Assembly (NCBI RefSeq): GCF_002142215.1 | Contig: NZ_NAST01000025.1 | Span: 1-35,441 of the forward strand | Reading direction: 5' to 3' | Origin: Gilliamella sp. N-G2 | GTDB taxonomy: Bacteria > Pseudomonadota > Gammaproteobacteria > Enterobacterales > Orbaceae | Length of the DNA stretch: 35,441 bases | Part shown: positions 9,105-17,004 of the stretch, one piece after another | Layout of the letters: each line of letters starts with the position of its first letter | Numbering within the stretch: position 1 is the stretch's first letter | Translations under genes and position numbers: made by a program | The notes under the pieces: generated by a model | What the model saw: only the letters and a program-made list of their open reading frames with translations | Database searches by the model: none | Told to the model about the DNA's origin: nothing

Positions 9105-10067
9105 TTAACTAATACCTGCTTGATGAAGATCATGGATATTAAGTGCACCGACTAATTCACCTTGATTATTGACTACTGGCGCAGCTGTAATATTATGATC
9201 ATTAAAAGTTTTTAAGGCTTCGACCGCTTTCCAATTTTCTGGTATTTGATATCCTGGACTGGTCATTACTTCGATAATATTGTCTTGTAGTGTACCATGT
9301 TTTAATAGTAAACGACGCAAATCCCCATCAGTAAAAACGCCAACAATTTTATTATCATCTTGGCATATTGCCACTAATCCTACACCTGTTCGACTTAATT
9401 CTAACATCGCATCGAGTACCGTTGCTGATTGTGAAACTTTAGGAATTAAATCGCCTTTTCGCATAATATCTTTTACGTGATTTAACAATTTAGCTCCTAG
9501 ACTACCAGCAGGATGTGAACGAGCAAAATCTTCTTCTTTAAAACCACGAGCTCGCATAACTGCAATAGCCAATGCATCACCCATTAATAATGTATTAGTT
9601 GAACTTGATGTTGGTGCTAGTCCCATTGGGCAAGCTTCTTTTTCAATTGAAATGTCTAACACTGCCTGTGCTGCTGTCGCAAGTGGCGAATCAAGTCCTC
9701 CAGTAATAGCGATAACCGGAATATTCATAGCTGCAAGGATTGGTAAAATAAATTGAAACTCCTTTGCCCGACCAGAATAAGAGATCAAAATTACTACATC
9801 GTTTTCGGTTACCATGCCTAAGTCACCGTGTAGCGCTTCTGAGGGATGCATAAAAAAAGCTGGACTACCTGTACTAGCTAATGAAGCGGCGATTTTTTTT
9901 CCAATATGTCCTGATTTACCAATGCCTGACACGACAACTTTTCCCTTGGTGGACAATATGAACTGACAAGCCTTAATAAAGTCTTTACCAAGCCGTGTTG
10001 GTAACTTTTGTGCTTCGTGAAGTTCAAGTTCCAGAAGTTCTCGACCATATTGTAACAATTTATCCAT
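9105..10067 (-). CDS. gutQ: Arabinose-5-phosphate isomerase, GutQ type
   Basis: This enzyme converts ribulose 5-phosphate to arabinose 5-phosphate, the first step towards Kdo for lipopolysaccharide. The 320-aa protein has an N-terminal SIS domain (GKVVVSGIGKSGHIGKKIAA near residues 42-61, then GLAPTSSSTNTLLMGDALA) and two CBS domains from about residue 208 to the end. As I recall the two E. coli paralogues, it resembles GutQ (321 aa) more than KdsD: LELHEAQKLPTRLGKDF, SGIGKSG, ILISYSG, EEDFARSHPAGSLGAKLLN and the closing QAGI. No sorbitol (gut/srl) genes are nearby, so it may be the cell's housekeeping Kdo-pathway isomerase. The reading as GutQ type is firm; the exact physiological role is inferred. 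Confidence 0.9.
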   Translation of the reverse strand: MDKLLQYGRELLELELHEAQKLPTRLGKDFIKACQFILSTKGKVVVSGIGKSGHIGKKIAASLASTGSPAFFMHPSEALHGDLGMVTENDVVILISYSGRAKEFQFILPILAAMNIPVIAITGGLDSPLATAAQAVLDISIEKEACPMGLAPTSSSTNTLLMGDALAIAVMRARGFKEEDFARSHPAGSLGAKLLNHVKDIMRKGDLIPKVSQSATVLDAMLELSRTGVGLVAICQDDNKIVGVFTDGDLRRLLLKHGTLQDNIIEVMTSPGYQIPENWKAVEALKTFNDHNITAAPVVNNQGELVGALNIHDLHQAGIS

Positions 10068-10355
10068 GTTTACTTGCCTATTGAATTAAATTTTCACAAA
10101 AATTAAATTTATAATCAATTTTATGATTATATTTAATCAGATTATGTTAGATAGTCTAACAATTAACTATTGAATATTCAAAAAGCTTTTAGAATTAAAA
10201 AACAAAAAGTAAAACTCTTATCAAACATGAAAATTTTGTGATCAAAAACTATATTTTTGGAATTTATAATTTTAACCTTCAGTTGTATATGATTTACTAT
10301 ATAAGAAAATTTTAAAAATTATATTTACAAGCTAAATTTAACTATAAGGAATAAT

Positions 10356-11426
10356 ATGGATAACTTAAAGATTCAAAAATTCGGAGAAATTAATTTTTCT
10401 GATTCTTTCTTCGATACACTTAAAAAAGATTATTCACATGGTTTTGTAGATTGGTGGCATAAAAAAGTTCAATTACAAGATAAAGCTTTTGTTTTATATA
10501 ATGATAACTTTTCCACTATTGATGGCTTTATGTATTTAAAATTAGAGAATAATATTGATGATGTAGATCCACCATTAACTTATGGTTGTTATTTAAAAGT
10601 TGGTACATTTAAATTCAATCCTGCAGGTACCTTACGTGGAGAGCGGTTTATAAAAAAAATATTTGATGTTGCAATCGCAAAAAATGTGCAAGGTATATAT
10701 GTTACAGTTTTTGATAAACATGATTATTTAATTAAACTTTTTAAGAGGTATGGATTTTTCTCATATGGAATTAAAAAAAGTAGTAATGGAAGGGAGATTG
10801 TCTTATTAAAGAAGAGATCATTTACAAATGATTTAGAAAAAGATTATCCTTACATTAACACACAGACAAATAAATATTTACTGGCAATATACCCTCAATT
10901 TCATACTCAACTTTTTCCGGATTCAATTTTAAAAACAGAATCAAGTTCAATCATTCATGATGTTTCTCATACAAATAGCATTCATAAAGTGTATATTTCA
11001 AAAATACAGATGCTTGGTAATTTGAAAAAAGGGGATATTATTGTAATTTATAGAACGGCAGTTAAGGGACAAAAAGCATATTTTTCTGCTGTTGCTACAT
11101 CAATTTGTGTTATTGAAGAAGTTAGACAAATTTCTTCATTTGCTAATAAGCAAGAATATCTTGAATACTGTACTAAATATAGTGTATTTACAACAGATGA
11201 ATTAAATAAATTTTTTGATGAAAATCATTATAGAACTTATTTTCCTTGTTATGTAATAAAGTTTACATATAATATTGCCCTATCACATCGACCAAATAGA
11301 GCGGCACTTATAAACGAAGTAGGCTTGAATGGTGAAGAAAGATGGAGTTGCTTAAAACTGAATGAAAAACAATTTGATAACATCTTGAAATTAGGTGAAA
11401 TTAATGAAAGTCTTATTATCAATTAA
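10356..11426 (+). CDS. GNAT-like / PUA-like (ASCH/EVE-type) two-domain protein
   Basis: The 356-aa protein has no close relative that I can name. Residues about 1-160 look like a GNAT acetyltransferase fold: an acetyl-CoA-loop-like TLRGERFIKKIFDVAIAKN near residue 93, and LIKLFKRYGFFSYGI, the usual GNAT strand-helix before beta 6. Residues about 170-345 resemble a PUA/ASCH/EVE-type domain, with VYISKIQMLGNLKKGDIIVI followed by an alternating strand pattern. It has a weak upstream AAGGA, and its 3' end overlaps the next gene, also an ASCH protein, so the two are probably translationally coupled. The surrounding DNA is more AT-rich than its neighbours, suggesting acquisition. Nucleic-acid or nucleotide modification, or a toxin-like role, are possible but not shown. 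Confidence 0.7.
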   Translation: MDNLKIQKFGEINFSDSFFDTLKKDYSHGFVDWWHKKVQLQDKAFVLYNDNFSTIDGFMYLKLENNIDDVDPPLTYGCYLKVGTFKFNPAGTLRGERFIKKIFDVAIAKNVQGIYVTVFDKHDYLIKLFKRYGFFSYGIKKSSNGREIVLLKKRSFTNDLEKDYPYINTQTNKYLLAIYPQFHTQLFPDSILKTESSSIIHDVSHTNSIHKVYISKIQMLGNLKKGDIIVIYRTAVKGQKAYFSAVATSICVIEEVRQISSFANKQEYLEYCTKYSVFTTDELNKFFDENHYRTYFPCYVIKFTYNIALSHRPNRAALINEVGLNGEERWSCLKLNEKQFDNILKLGEINESLIIN

Positions 11427-11775
11427 ACCAGAATTTGCAGAAAAAATTTTATCTGGTGAAAAGCGATTTGAATTTAGAAAAAATATGTTCAAAAAAAAAT
11501 CTGTTAAGACTATAGTAATTTACGCAACAATGCCTATTGGAAAAGTTGTAGGAGAGTTTGATATAGATCACGTAATATCAGATAAACCGAGTTTAATATG
11601 GGAAAAAACTAAAAAATATGCAGGAGTTAGTAAAAGATTTTATGATGAGTATTTCGATGAAAGACCTCTAGCTTTTGCTATTGCTGTTGGTAAAGTTACT
11701 ATGTATGAAGAGCCTAAACCTTTGAATTATCTAGGGAATAATATAGTTGCTCCTCAGTCTTATCGATATTTATAA
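11404..11775 (+). CDS. ASCH-domain (PUA-like) protein
   Basis: The 123-aa protein begins VLLSIKPEFAEKILSGEKRF, the hallmark N-terminal strand-helix-GxK pattern of small ASCH proteins. It continues with FRKNMFKKKSVKTIVIYAT and a GKVVGEFDI strand typical of the fold. ASCH domains are PUA-like and are thought to bind RNA or modified nucleotides. I chose the ATG at 11404; a GTG in the same frame at 11395 is possible, but the protein family normally starts right at the first strand. It overlaps the upstream GNAT/PUA-like gene by 23 bp, so the two probably act together. Function unknown. Confidence 0.8.
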   Translation: MKVLLSIKPEFAEKILSGEKRFEFRKNMFKKKSVKTIVIYATMPIGKVVGEFDIDHVISDKPSLIWEKTKKYAGVSKRFYDEYFDERPLAFAIAVGKVTMYEEPKPLNYLGNNIVAPQSYRYL

Positions 11776-11782
11776 TTTAAAA

Positions 11783-12013
11783 ATGATAATTAAAGATTTA
11801 AAATTTTATGATGTTATTTTACTTATGAGTTTTTAATTAGATAATTTTTTAGAATTTAAATATTCAACTGATGTAGGAAATAGTTTTATAAGTAAGTATT
11901 AGAATAATTAGACTAGTTTGCAAATAGAGGATATGTATTCCTTATTTGTTTTGATATTATTCCAATTTTGGAAGGATTACAGTTGATTAATATTTCTGAA
12001 ATTTACTAAATAA
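11783..12013 (+). pseudogene. Possible decayed reading frame
   Basis: A single frame from ATG 11783 to TAA 12011-12013 (77 codons) reads like protein but is broken by internal stops: a TAA after MIIKDLKFYDVILLMSF, then two TAGs and a TGA. Between them come LDNFLEFKYSTDVGN and the protein-like segment TSLQIEDMYSLFVLILFQFW. The frame begins 7 bp after the ASCH gene stops, so it may be the remnant of a third gene in that accessory unit. No family recognised; AT-rich DNA can mimic this by chance. Confidence 0.35.
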
Positions 12014-12040
12014 AAAATTGTGGAATATTTTTTTGACGTC

Positions 12041-12664
12041 CTAAAATCCCAACGCTACTTTAACCCCTAGTAAGATCAATATTACACCTAATAATTTATC
12101 AATAATAAATTGAAGTTTGAAATAACGTCGCTGGACGATTTGGGTTTGAAAGATAAATACTACCAATGGCCACCAAAGTAAGGCTTCAAGCCAAATAATA
12201 AATGCGACGAGCAATTTATCCATTAAAGTTGAGTCTGCATTGAGTAGTTGGGTAAATATAGCCAGAAAAAACAGTGTCGCTTTCGGATTTAGTAAGTTAC
12301 ATAATAGCCCTTGCATAAATGCCGTTTTTGCGGTGACATTAATCTGCTGAGCTTGTTTGCTCACATAAGTGGTAGCACTACTTTTAGCTAATAACGCTTT
12401 AATACCTATCCATAGCAGATAAGTGGCGCCTGCATAACGCAAAGCATTATACAGCCACGGGGTGGCGGTGATTAATACCGCAATACCTGCCACACAATAG
12501 CTCATATGAATGGCAATCGCGCTTATCACCCCTAAACAGGTCATTAATGCCATTTTTCGGTTATAACTTAAGCTGTTTTTTAAGACGAGAAAAAAATCTG
12601 GTCCTGGGGATATCATGCCTAAACAGCTAATGGTAATAACTAAAATTAAAGAATCAATTGTCAT
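12041..12664 (-). CDS. LysE/RhtB-family amino-acid exporter
   Basis: This 207-aa inner-membrane protein of about six transmembrane segments belongs to the LysE/RhtB/RhtC superfamily, which exports amino acids such as threonine, homoserine or lysine. The diagnostic N-terminal motif is GMISPGPDFFLVLKNSLSYN at about residues 16-35. The middle contains GATYLLWIGIKALL and GLLCNLLNPKATLFFLAIF (the LxNPKA motif). It starts 7 bp after the sulfatase-like gene ends, so the two are probably co-transcribed. Substrate cannot be assigned from sequence alone. Confidence 0.9.
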   Translation of the reverse strand: MTIDSLILVITISCLGMISPGPDFFLVLKNSLSYNRKMALMTCLGVISAIAIHMSYCVAGIAVLITATPWLYNALRYAGATYLLWIGIKALLAKSSATTYVSKQAQQINVTAKTAFMQGLLCNLLNPKATLFFLAIFTQLLNADSTLMDKLLVAFIIWLEALLWWPLVVFIFQTQIVQRRYFKLQFIIDKLLGVILILLGVKVALGF

Positions 12665-12671
12665 TTATACA

Positions 12672-14108
12672 CTACTTTTGAGCTGCATTATTTAAGGTTG
12701 CAATGTTTGCTTTATGTTGTTCTATAAATTGTTTTTTATCAAGGTTTTCACCGCTTAAGTAATCGGTTAAAAATTTTGCATTGGTTCTAATTTGTGCACC
12801 ATTTAGAATCAATCTCGGTAAATCAATTTGATAAATATTTTGATTAGGTGATTTTTGTAAATCATCAACATTTGCATTGGTTAACAAATAGAGTTTGCGC
12901 TCTTTTTCTGATAACTTTTTCACCGTTTCGGTACCAGCCCCCATCATTAAATGGTCAGGGAAGATGTAAAACACAGTATTGTCCAATATACCTTGCTGTT
13001 TTAGGTGGTTAATAAATTCCCCTAAATTATAATCGAGCGAAGCGGCCACAAAAGACATATTATCTTGTTTTGGGCTGATTACTGATGTCATGCGCTCATC
13101 ATTAAAACCGTTTGGAGCATGAGTTGAGACAGTTGAGATAAATAGCGCAAAGGGTTTATCGGCATTTTGCAACTCTTGTATTTGCTGTTTAGCAATGTCT
13201 AATATATCTTTATCATACAATCCAAATGGTGCATTTGGATATTTGCCTACATAATTTTTTTCTGAAACGACTTGCATGCCTATTACTTCGGCGGTGTGGC
13301 CAATTCCTGCAAATTCTGGACCAGCCATAACATAGCGAGTTTGATAACCGGCTTGTTTTAGCACATCACCTAAGGTAACTAATTGAGTGGTATTTGCACC
13401 TTTTAATGGTGAAGTTGAGTGTTCTCCGATTAAAAATGGCACACCAGTCATATAGGTATACATAGAAGCTGTTGTCCATGTACTACCTGCACTCATTGGC
13501 ATATTAGCAAAGAAAGTATATTGTTGCTTGAGTTGTCTTAAATTTGGCGTGATATCAGCAAAATCTAAAAATCCTTGTTCGAAGGATTCTAACGACAACA
13601 CAATTATATTTTTGCCTTTTTGGCTATCAAGTTGTGATTTTTCAACATAATCATTCATATTTAAGTTTTGTAACGCTTGGGCAAAAGTTGCTTTTGGGGC
13701 GCAAGTAACTTGATAGATTTCATAAGCACGACTAATAGGGCCGTTATGATAACTAATTGAGGCAATGGCAATGACGACTAATAGTAATCGCCAGTGTAAT
13801 TTATATTTATGGCGAAACCAGTTGGCTAATTTACTGAGGATAAACACTAACCCCAAAAATACCACAATCACCAATAGCGCTTGCAGTTTAAAGATGAATA
13901 ATCCTTCAATAATATCATTCACGTTCAGATTGACGTAAAACTGATAATCAATAAATCCACCACTAAAATAAATTGAGGTAAGCTCCATCACAATAATAAC
14001 TGTCATTAAAATGATGGTGAATAGTTGCCATTTTTTTTGTTTAAAAAACGAAGCTAAACTAATGGTTAATATAAAAAGTGGTAAAACAACTAAAGTCGAT
14101 AATGGCAT
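12672..14108 (-). CDS. Membrane sulfatase / LTA-synthase-like phosphotransferase
   Basis: The 478-aa protein has four or five N-terminal transmembrane segments (to about residue 140), then an extracytoplasmic alkaline-phosphatase-superfamily domain. The metal site and nucleophile region are visible: NIIVLSLESFEQGFLDF (first metal-binding acidic residue), GSTWTTASMYTYMTGVPF (probable nucleophile Thr), STVSTHAPNGF, and the second metal site VFYIFPDHLMMG. Members transfer phosphoethanolamine or glycerol phosphate to envelope glycans or lipids; which one applies here is unknown. I prefer ATG 14108; an in-frame TTG lies at 14117. The LysE-type exporter follows 7 bp downstream. Confidence 0.82.
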   Translation of the reverse strand: MPLSTLVVLPLFILTISLASFFKQKKWQLFTIILMTVIIVMELTSIYFSGGFIDYQFYVNLNVNDIIEGLFIFKLQALLVIVVFLGLVFILSKLANWFRHKYKLHWRLLLVVIAIASISYHNGPISRAYEIYQVTCAPKATFAQALQNLNMNDYVEKSQLDSQKGKNIIVLSLESFEQGFLDFADITPNLRQLKQQYTFFANMPMSAGSTWTTASMYTYMTGVPFLIGEHSTSPLKGANTTQLVTLGDVLKQAGYQTRYVMAGPEFAGIGHTAEVIGMQVVSEKNYVGKYPNAPFGLYDKDILDIAKQQIQELQNADKPFALFISTVSTHAPNGFNDERMTSVISPKQDNMSFVAASLDYNLGEFINHLKQQGILDNTVFYIFPDHLMMGAGTETVKKLSEKERKLYLLTNANVDDLQKSPNQNIYQIDLPRLILNGAQIRTNAKFLTDYLSGENLDKKQFIEQHKANIATLNNAAQK

Positions 14109-14276
14109 AACAATCAATACTCATTTTTACTTTAAAATTTAAAAATTGTCCCAGTATATACTTAATAAACAGAAAAATAAAAATCAGAATTGATTGGTTA
14201 ATACATTAACCAGTCTTTCGCAGTCAATGTACGTTTCTACTTTATCAACTATCTTACTTAAGTTATTTCACCTTAG

Positions 14277-14291
14277 TGATAATAATTATTG
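14277..14291 (+). promoter_or_regulatory. Putative Fur box of the iron-uptake locus
   Basis: TGATAATAATTATTG matches the 7-1-7 Fur consensus TGATAATnATTATCA at 12 of 14 defined positions. A further half-site (TGATAAT, 14300-14306) lies just downstream, overlapping the probable -35. It sits immediately upstream of the promoter for the FTR1/P19 locus, where Fur repression by iron would be expected. AT-rich DNA raises the chance rate, but position and downstream function agree. Confidence 0.65.
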
Positions 14292-14298
14292 TTTGTTG

Positions 14299-14327
14299 TT
14301 GATAATTGGAAGCATTAGCAATAAGAT
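14299..14327 (+). promoter_or_regulatory. Probable sigma-70 promoter of the iron-uptake locus
   Basis: TTGATA (14299-14304) and TAAGAT (14322-14327) are 17 bp apart, with the Fur-box-like site just upstream. The first gene starts at 14366, giving a leader of roughly 30 bases. Confidence 0.5.
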
Positions 14328-14365
14328 AGCTAACAAATATTTGCAACTGTTTTAAGGTCTACGCC

Positions 14366-15004
14366 ATGTTGTGCTGGTTACGCAATGTTACAATTGTTTT
14401 ATCAATGTCTTTATTTTGTTTGTCAATAAGTTATGCCGATATCACTTTACCTACGCCACAAATGAAAGATGGCATGGGGTTATTTGATAGCCTTAAAAAA
14501 CGAGCTTCAACCTCAGGCGGAGGGTTTCCAACCGGGATGGTCTCAGATGATGAACTATCAAGCGTGCTTTGGTCGGCAACGGGATTAAATCGAGGTAAAA
14601 ATGGTTGGACGGTGCCAATGGCTAGTGGTAAACAACCTTATGTTCGTCTTTATGTAGCTAGCGATAAAGGTGCCTTTTTATATGAATGGGAAGGACACTA
14701 TCTTCGTGAGATAACTAAGCAAGATATTCGTGCTGACATTGGTATGCAAAATTTTACTAAGCGAGCACCATATATTCTTATTTTTGTAGCTGATGGTGCA
14801 AGTCTCAATGATTTTGATGCACAAAAAGCCAATGATTTTAGTCAAATTGCCGTTGGTGCTATGAGTCAAAACGTCTATTTGTCTGCTGCAGCATTAAAAC
14901 TCAGCACTCGTTACATCCATTCAATAAAGCCTGACATTATTAGTCAATCGTTACAATTGCCAGAAAGCAGTAAACCTATAGGGATAATGTTGTTAGCAAA
15001 ATAA
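14366..15004 (+). CDS. Exported nitroreductase-like (SagB-type) protein
   Basis: The 212-aa protein starts with a Sec signal peptide (hydrophobic core VLSMSLFCLSISYA, probable cleavage near residue 24). The remainder resembles the nitroreductase/SagB-type FMN-binding fold: a LSSVLWSATGLNRGKNGWT segment (the usual 'LLWAAxGxNR' motif), YVRLYVASDKGAFLYEW, and a C-terminal GIMLLAK strand. Cytoplasmic nitroreductases bind FMN; whether this exported form does is unknown. It is the first gene behind the Fur-box-like site and ends 10 bp before the FTR1 permease. An extracytoplasmic iron-reducing or redox role for the uptake system is a reasonable inference, not shown. Confidence 0.78.
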   Translation: MLCWLRNVTIVLSMSLFCLSISYADITLPTPQMKDGMGLFDSLKKRASTSGGGFPTGMVSDDELSSVLWSATGLNRGKNGWTVPMASGKQPYVRLYVASDKGAFLYEWEGHYLREITKQDIRADIGMQNFTKRAPYILIFVADGASLNDFDAQKANDFSQIAVGAMSQNVYLSAAALKLSTRYIHSIKPDIISQSLQLPESSKPIGIMLLAK

Positions 15005-15014
15005 GGAGTAAGCA

Positions 15015-16202
15015 GTGAAAAAGTATTTAACTTTAATGTTACTACTGATTGCTAGTTTAGCGATTTTTAGTACCCCTTCTTACGCAACTGAAAAGAAGTA
15101 TGCAAGCTGGAATGCGATTGTGGATGAAATGGATATCATTTTAAATGATGCTTATAACATCTATTTCATGAAAGATAGCGAAGCTGCTAAAGATCGAGTA
15201 AACAATGCTTATTTTGGATTTTATGAAAAACATGGCGTTGAACGTGCGGTAATGTCTTATATTTCCGGTAAACGTGGCACTGATACCGAATACCAATTTG
15301 CTAAAATTAAACGATTAATGAGTCAAGGCGCGCCTAATAAAGTTGTGCGAACTGAGATTGATGTTATTCTGAAAATGCTCCACGAAGATGCTAATGAGTT
15401 AGATGGTAAAAAAGAGAGTGGCTGGAGTGTCTTCTTTGCCTCATTTATTATTATTTTCCGTGAAGGATTAGAAGCAATACTGGTGATTGCGGCAATTTCT
15501 GCATATTTAGTTCGTTCAGATAATAAGCCAATGCTTAAAGTCGTCTATCTAAGCAGTTTATTTGCGGTGTTTGCCAGCGTGTTGGCTGCTATCGCCTTGC
15601 ATACTATTGTCGGTTTAAGTGGTGCCAATCAAGAAATTATGGAAGGTGCTGCCATGTTACTCGCAACAGTGGTGCTGTTCTTTATAAGTAACTGGATGCT
15701 ATCTAAGTCGGAATCGAAAGCATGGAAAAATTATGTTGAAGGTAAGGTGCAAAGTGCGGTATCAACAGGAAGCAGTTTTGCTTTAGGGTTTGCTGCCTTT
15801 TTAGCTGTATTTCGTGAAGGAGCGGAAACGATCATATTTTATCAAGCTATGTTAGCTGATGCTAAAGATCACATGGATATGGTTTGGTATGGACTAGGTG
15901 TTGGTACCATCGTATTGACTTTGGTATTTATTGTTATCCGCTTTGGCAGTGTTAAATTACCGCTTAAACCATTTTTTATTTGTACCAGTGCATTAATGTA
16001 TCTTATGGCGATAGCCTTTGCCGGTGGTGGTGTGAAAGAGCTACAAGAAGCGGATATTATTTCGGTCACCCCAGTAGATTTTGTCCATTCAGTAGAGGTA
16101 TTAGGCATCTATCCAACGGTTGAAACATTGGTGCCACAGTTAGTCATGCTAGTTGTCGTGATGCTCTCTATTATGTATTACAAAAAATATCATAAAAATT
16201 AA
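15015..16202 (+). CDS. FTR1-family high-affinity iron permease
   Basis: FTR1/EfeU permeases move iron across the inner membrane. The 395-aa protein has a signal peptide (MKKYLTLMLLLIASLAIFS), a helical periplasmic N-terminal domain of about 110 residues, then seven transmembrane segments. Both iron-binding REGxE motifs are present: FREGLEAILVIAA at about residues 150-162 and FREGAETIIFYQ at about residues 267-278. The start is GTG at 15015, fixed by AAGGAG six bases upstream. It pairs with the P19-type protein encoded next, the arrangement seen in Campylobacter p19 and E. coli fetMP systems. It has the long N-terminal domain of the bacterial FtrC/FetM type. Confidence 0.94.
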   Translation: MKKYLTLMLLLIASLAIFSTPSYATEKKYASWNAIVDEMDIILNDAYNIYFMKDSEAAKDRVNNAYFGFYEKHGVERAVMSYISGKRGTDTEYQFAKIKRLMSQGAPNKVVRTEIDVILKMLHEDANELDGKKESGWSVFFASFIIIFREGLEAILVIAAISAYLVRSDNKPMLKVVYLSSLFAVFASVLAAIALHTIVGLSGANQEIMEGAAMLLATVVLFFISNWMLSKSESKAWKNYVEGKVQSAVSTGSSFALGFAAFLAVFREGAETIIFYQAMLADAKDHMDMVWYGLGVGTIVLTLVFIVIRFGSVKLPLKPFFICTSALMYLMAIAFAGGGVKELQEADIISVTPVDFVHSVEVLGIYPTVETLVPQLVMLVVVMLSIMYYKKYHKN

Positions 16203-16342
16203 ATAATATTATTATTCTTGGTGTAATTTAAACTTGAATAGTAATGAAAACATTGGCAGTAATTTGTAATTGATTAGTCATTAGTTTATTGATTAATTAT
16301 TAAAGGGTAAAACAAGTTGTTAAAAAAATTAAGGAGTTTTCA

Positions 16343-16906
16343 ATGAAAAAACTAATTATTTCTGCTGGTATTTCGTCAATACTTGCACTTTCTTCAATGG
16401 CAAATGCTGCTGCGCCAGCACCAGGTGAAGAAAAAGGTTTTGAAGAGTTTCCAATCGGTGAAGAAGTCACTGTTGGTCCATTACATATTGGTGCGGTTTA
16501 CTTCCAACCTGTAGATATGGAACCTGCTGGTATGGGTGGTTTACCTGCTTCTAAATCAGATATGCATATCGAAGCCGATATTTCTGCTGCCGAAGGTAAT
16601 AAATTAGGTTTTGGTGTAGGTGATTTTGTCCCTTACTTAACTGTAAAATATAAAATTCAAAAACAAGGTAGTGACAAAACTATCGAAGGTAATTTTATGC
16701 CGATGAATGCATCAGACGGCCCACACTATGGTAACAATATTAAGTTAGATGGTGCTGGTAAATATAAAGTTACATTCACAATCGAAAACCCTGAAAAACA
16801 AGGTTATTTATTGCATGTAGATAAAGAAACTGGTGTTGAAGGTCGTTTCTGGTCTAAACCAATCGAGGTTTCTTGGGACTTTGACTACATCCCTCGTGCA
16901 TGGTAA
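16343..16906 (+). CDS. P19/Tp34-type periplasmic iron-binding protein
   Basis: The 187-aa secreted protein has a clear signal peptide ending ANA (about residue 22). It belongs to the P19/Tp34/FetP family of periplasmic proteins that bind copper and iron at a dimer interface and hand iron to an FTR1 permease. Candidate ligands are visible: the HIGAVYFQPVDMEPAGMGG region (His, Asp, Met residues near 48-64), SDMHIEADI, and a His in YLLHVDKETGVEGRFW. An ideal AAGGAG precedes the ATG. A 140-bp gap separates it from ftr1 and a strong stem-loop follows its stop, which may raise its mRNA level relative to the rest of the operon. Confidence 0.93.
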   Translation: MKKLIISAGISSILALSSMANAAAPAPGEEKGFEEFPIGEEVTVGPLHIGAVYFQPVDMEPAGMGGLPASKSDMHIEADISAAEGNKLGFGVGDFVPYLTVKYKIQKQGSDKTIEGNFMPMNASDGPHYGNNIKLDGAGKYKVTFTIENPEKQGYLLHVDKETGVEGRFWSKPIEVSWDFDYIPRAW

Positions 16907-16950
16907 TGATTATTTTTAATTGAGTTAACTCAATAAATAATTAGCTAAAC

Positions 16951-16978
16951 TATTGGCGAGTATAACAACTCGCCAATA
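16951..16978 (+). other. Intercistronic stem-loop after the P19 gene
   Basis: TATTGGCGAGT and ACTCGCCAATA form a perfect 11-bp stem around a six-base loop (ATAACA). No T-run follows and the next operon gene starts 27 bp later, so it is more likely an mRNA-stabilising or partial attenuation structure than a full terminator. Confidence 0.6.
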
Positions 16979-17004
16979 TACGTTGTAATCTTTAGGCAAT
17001 CGTT

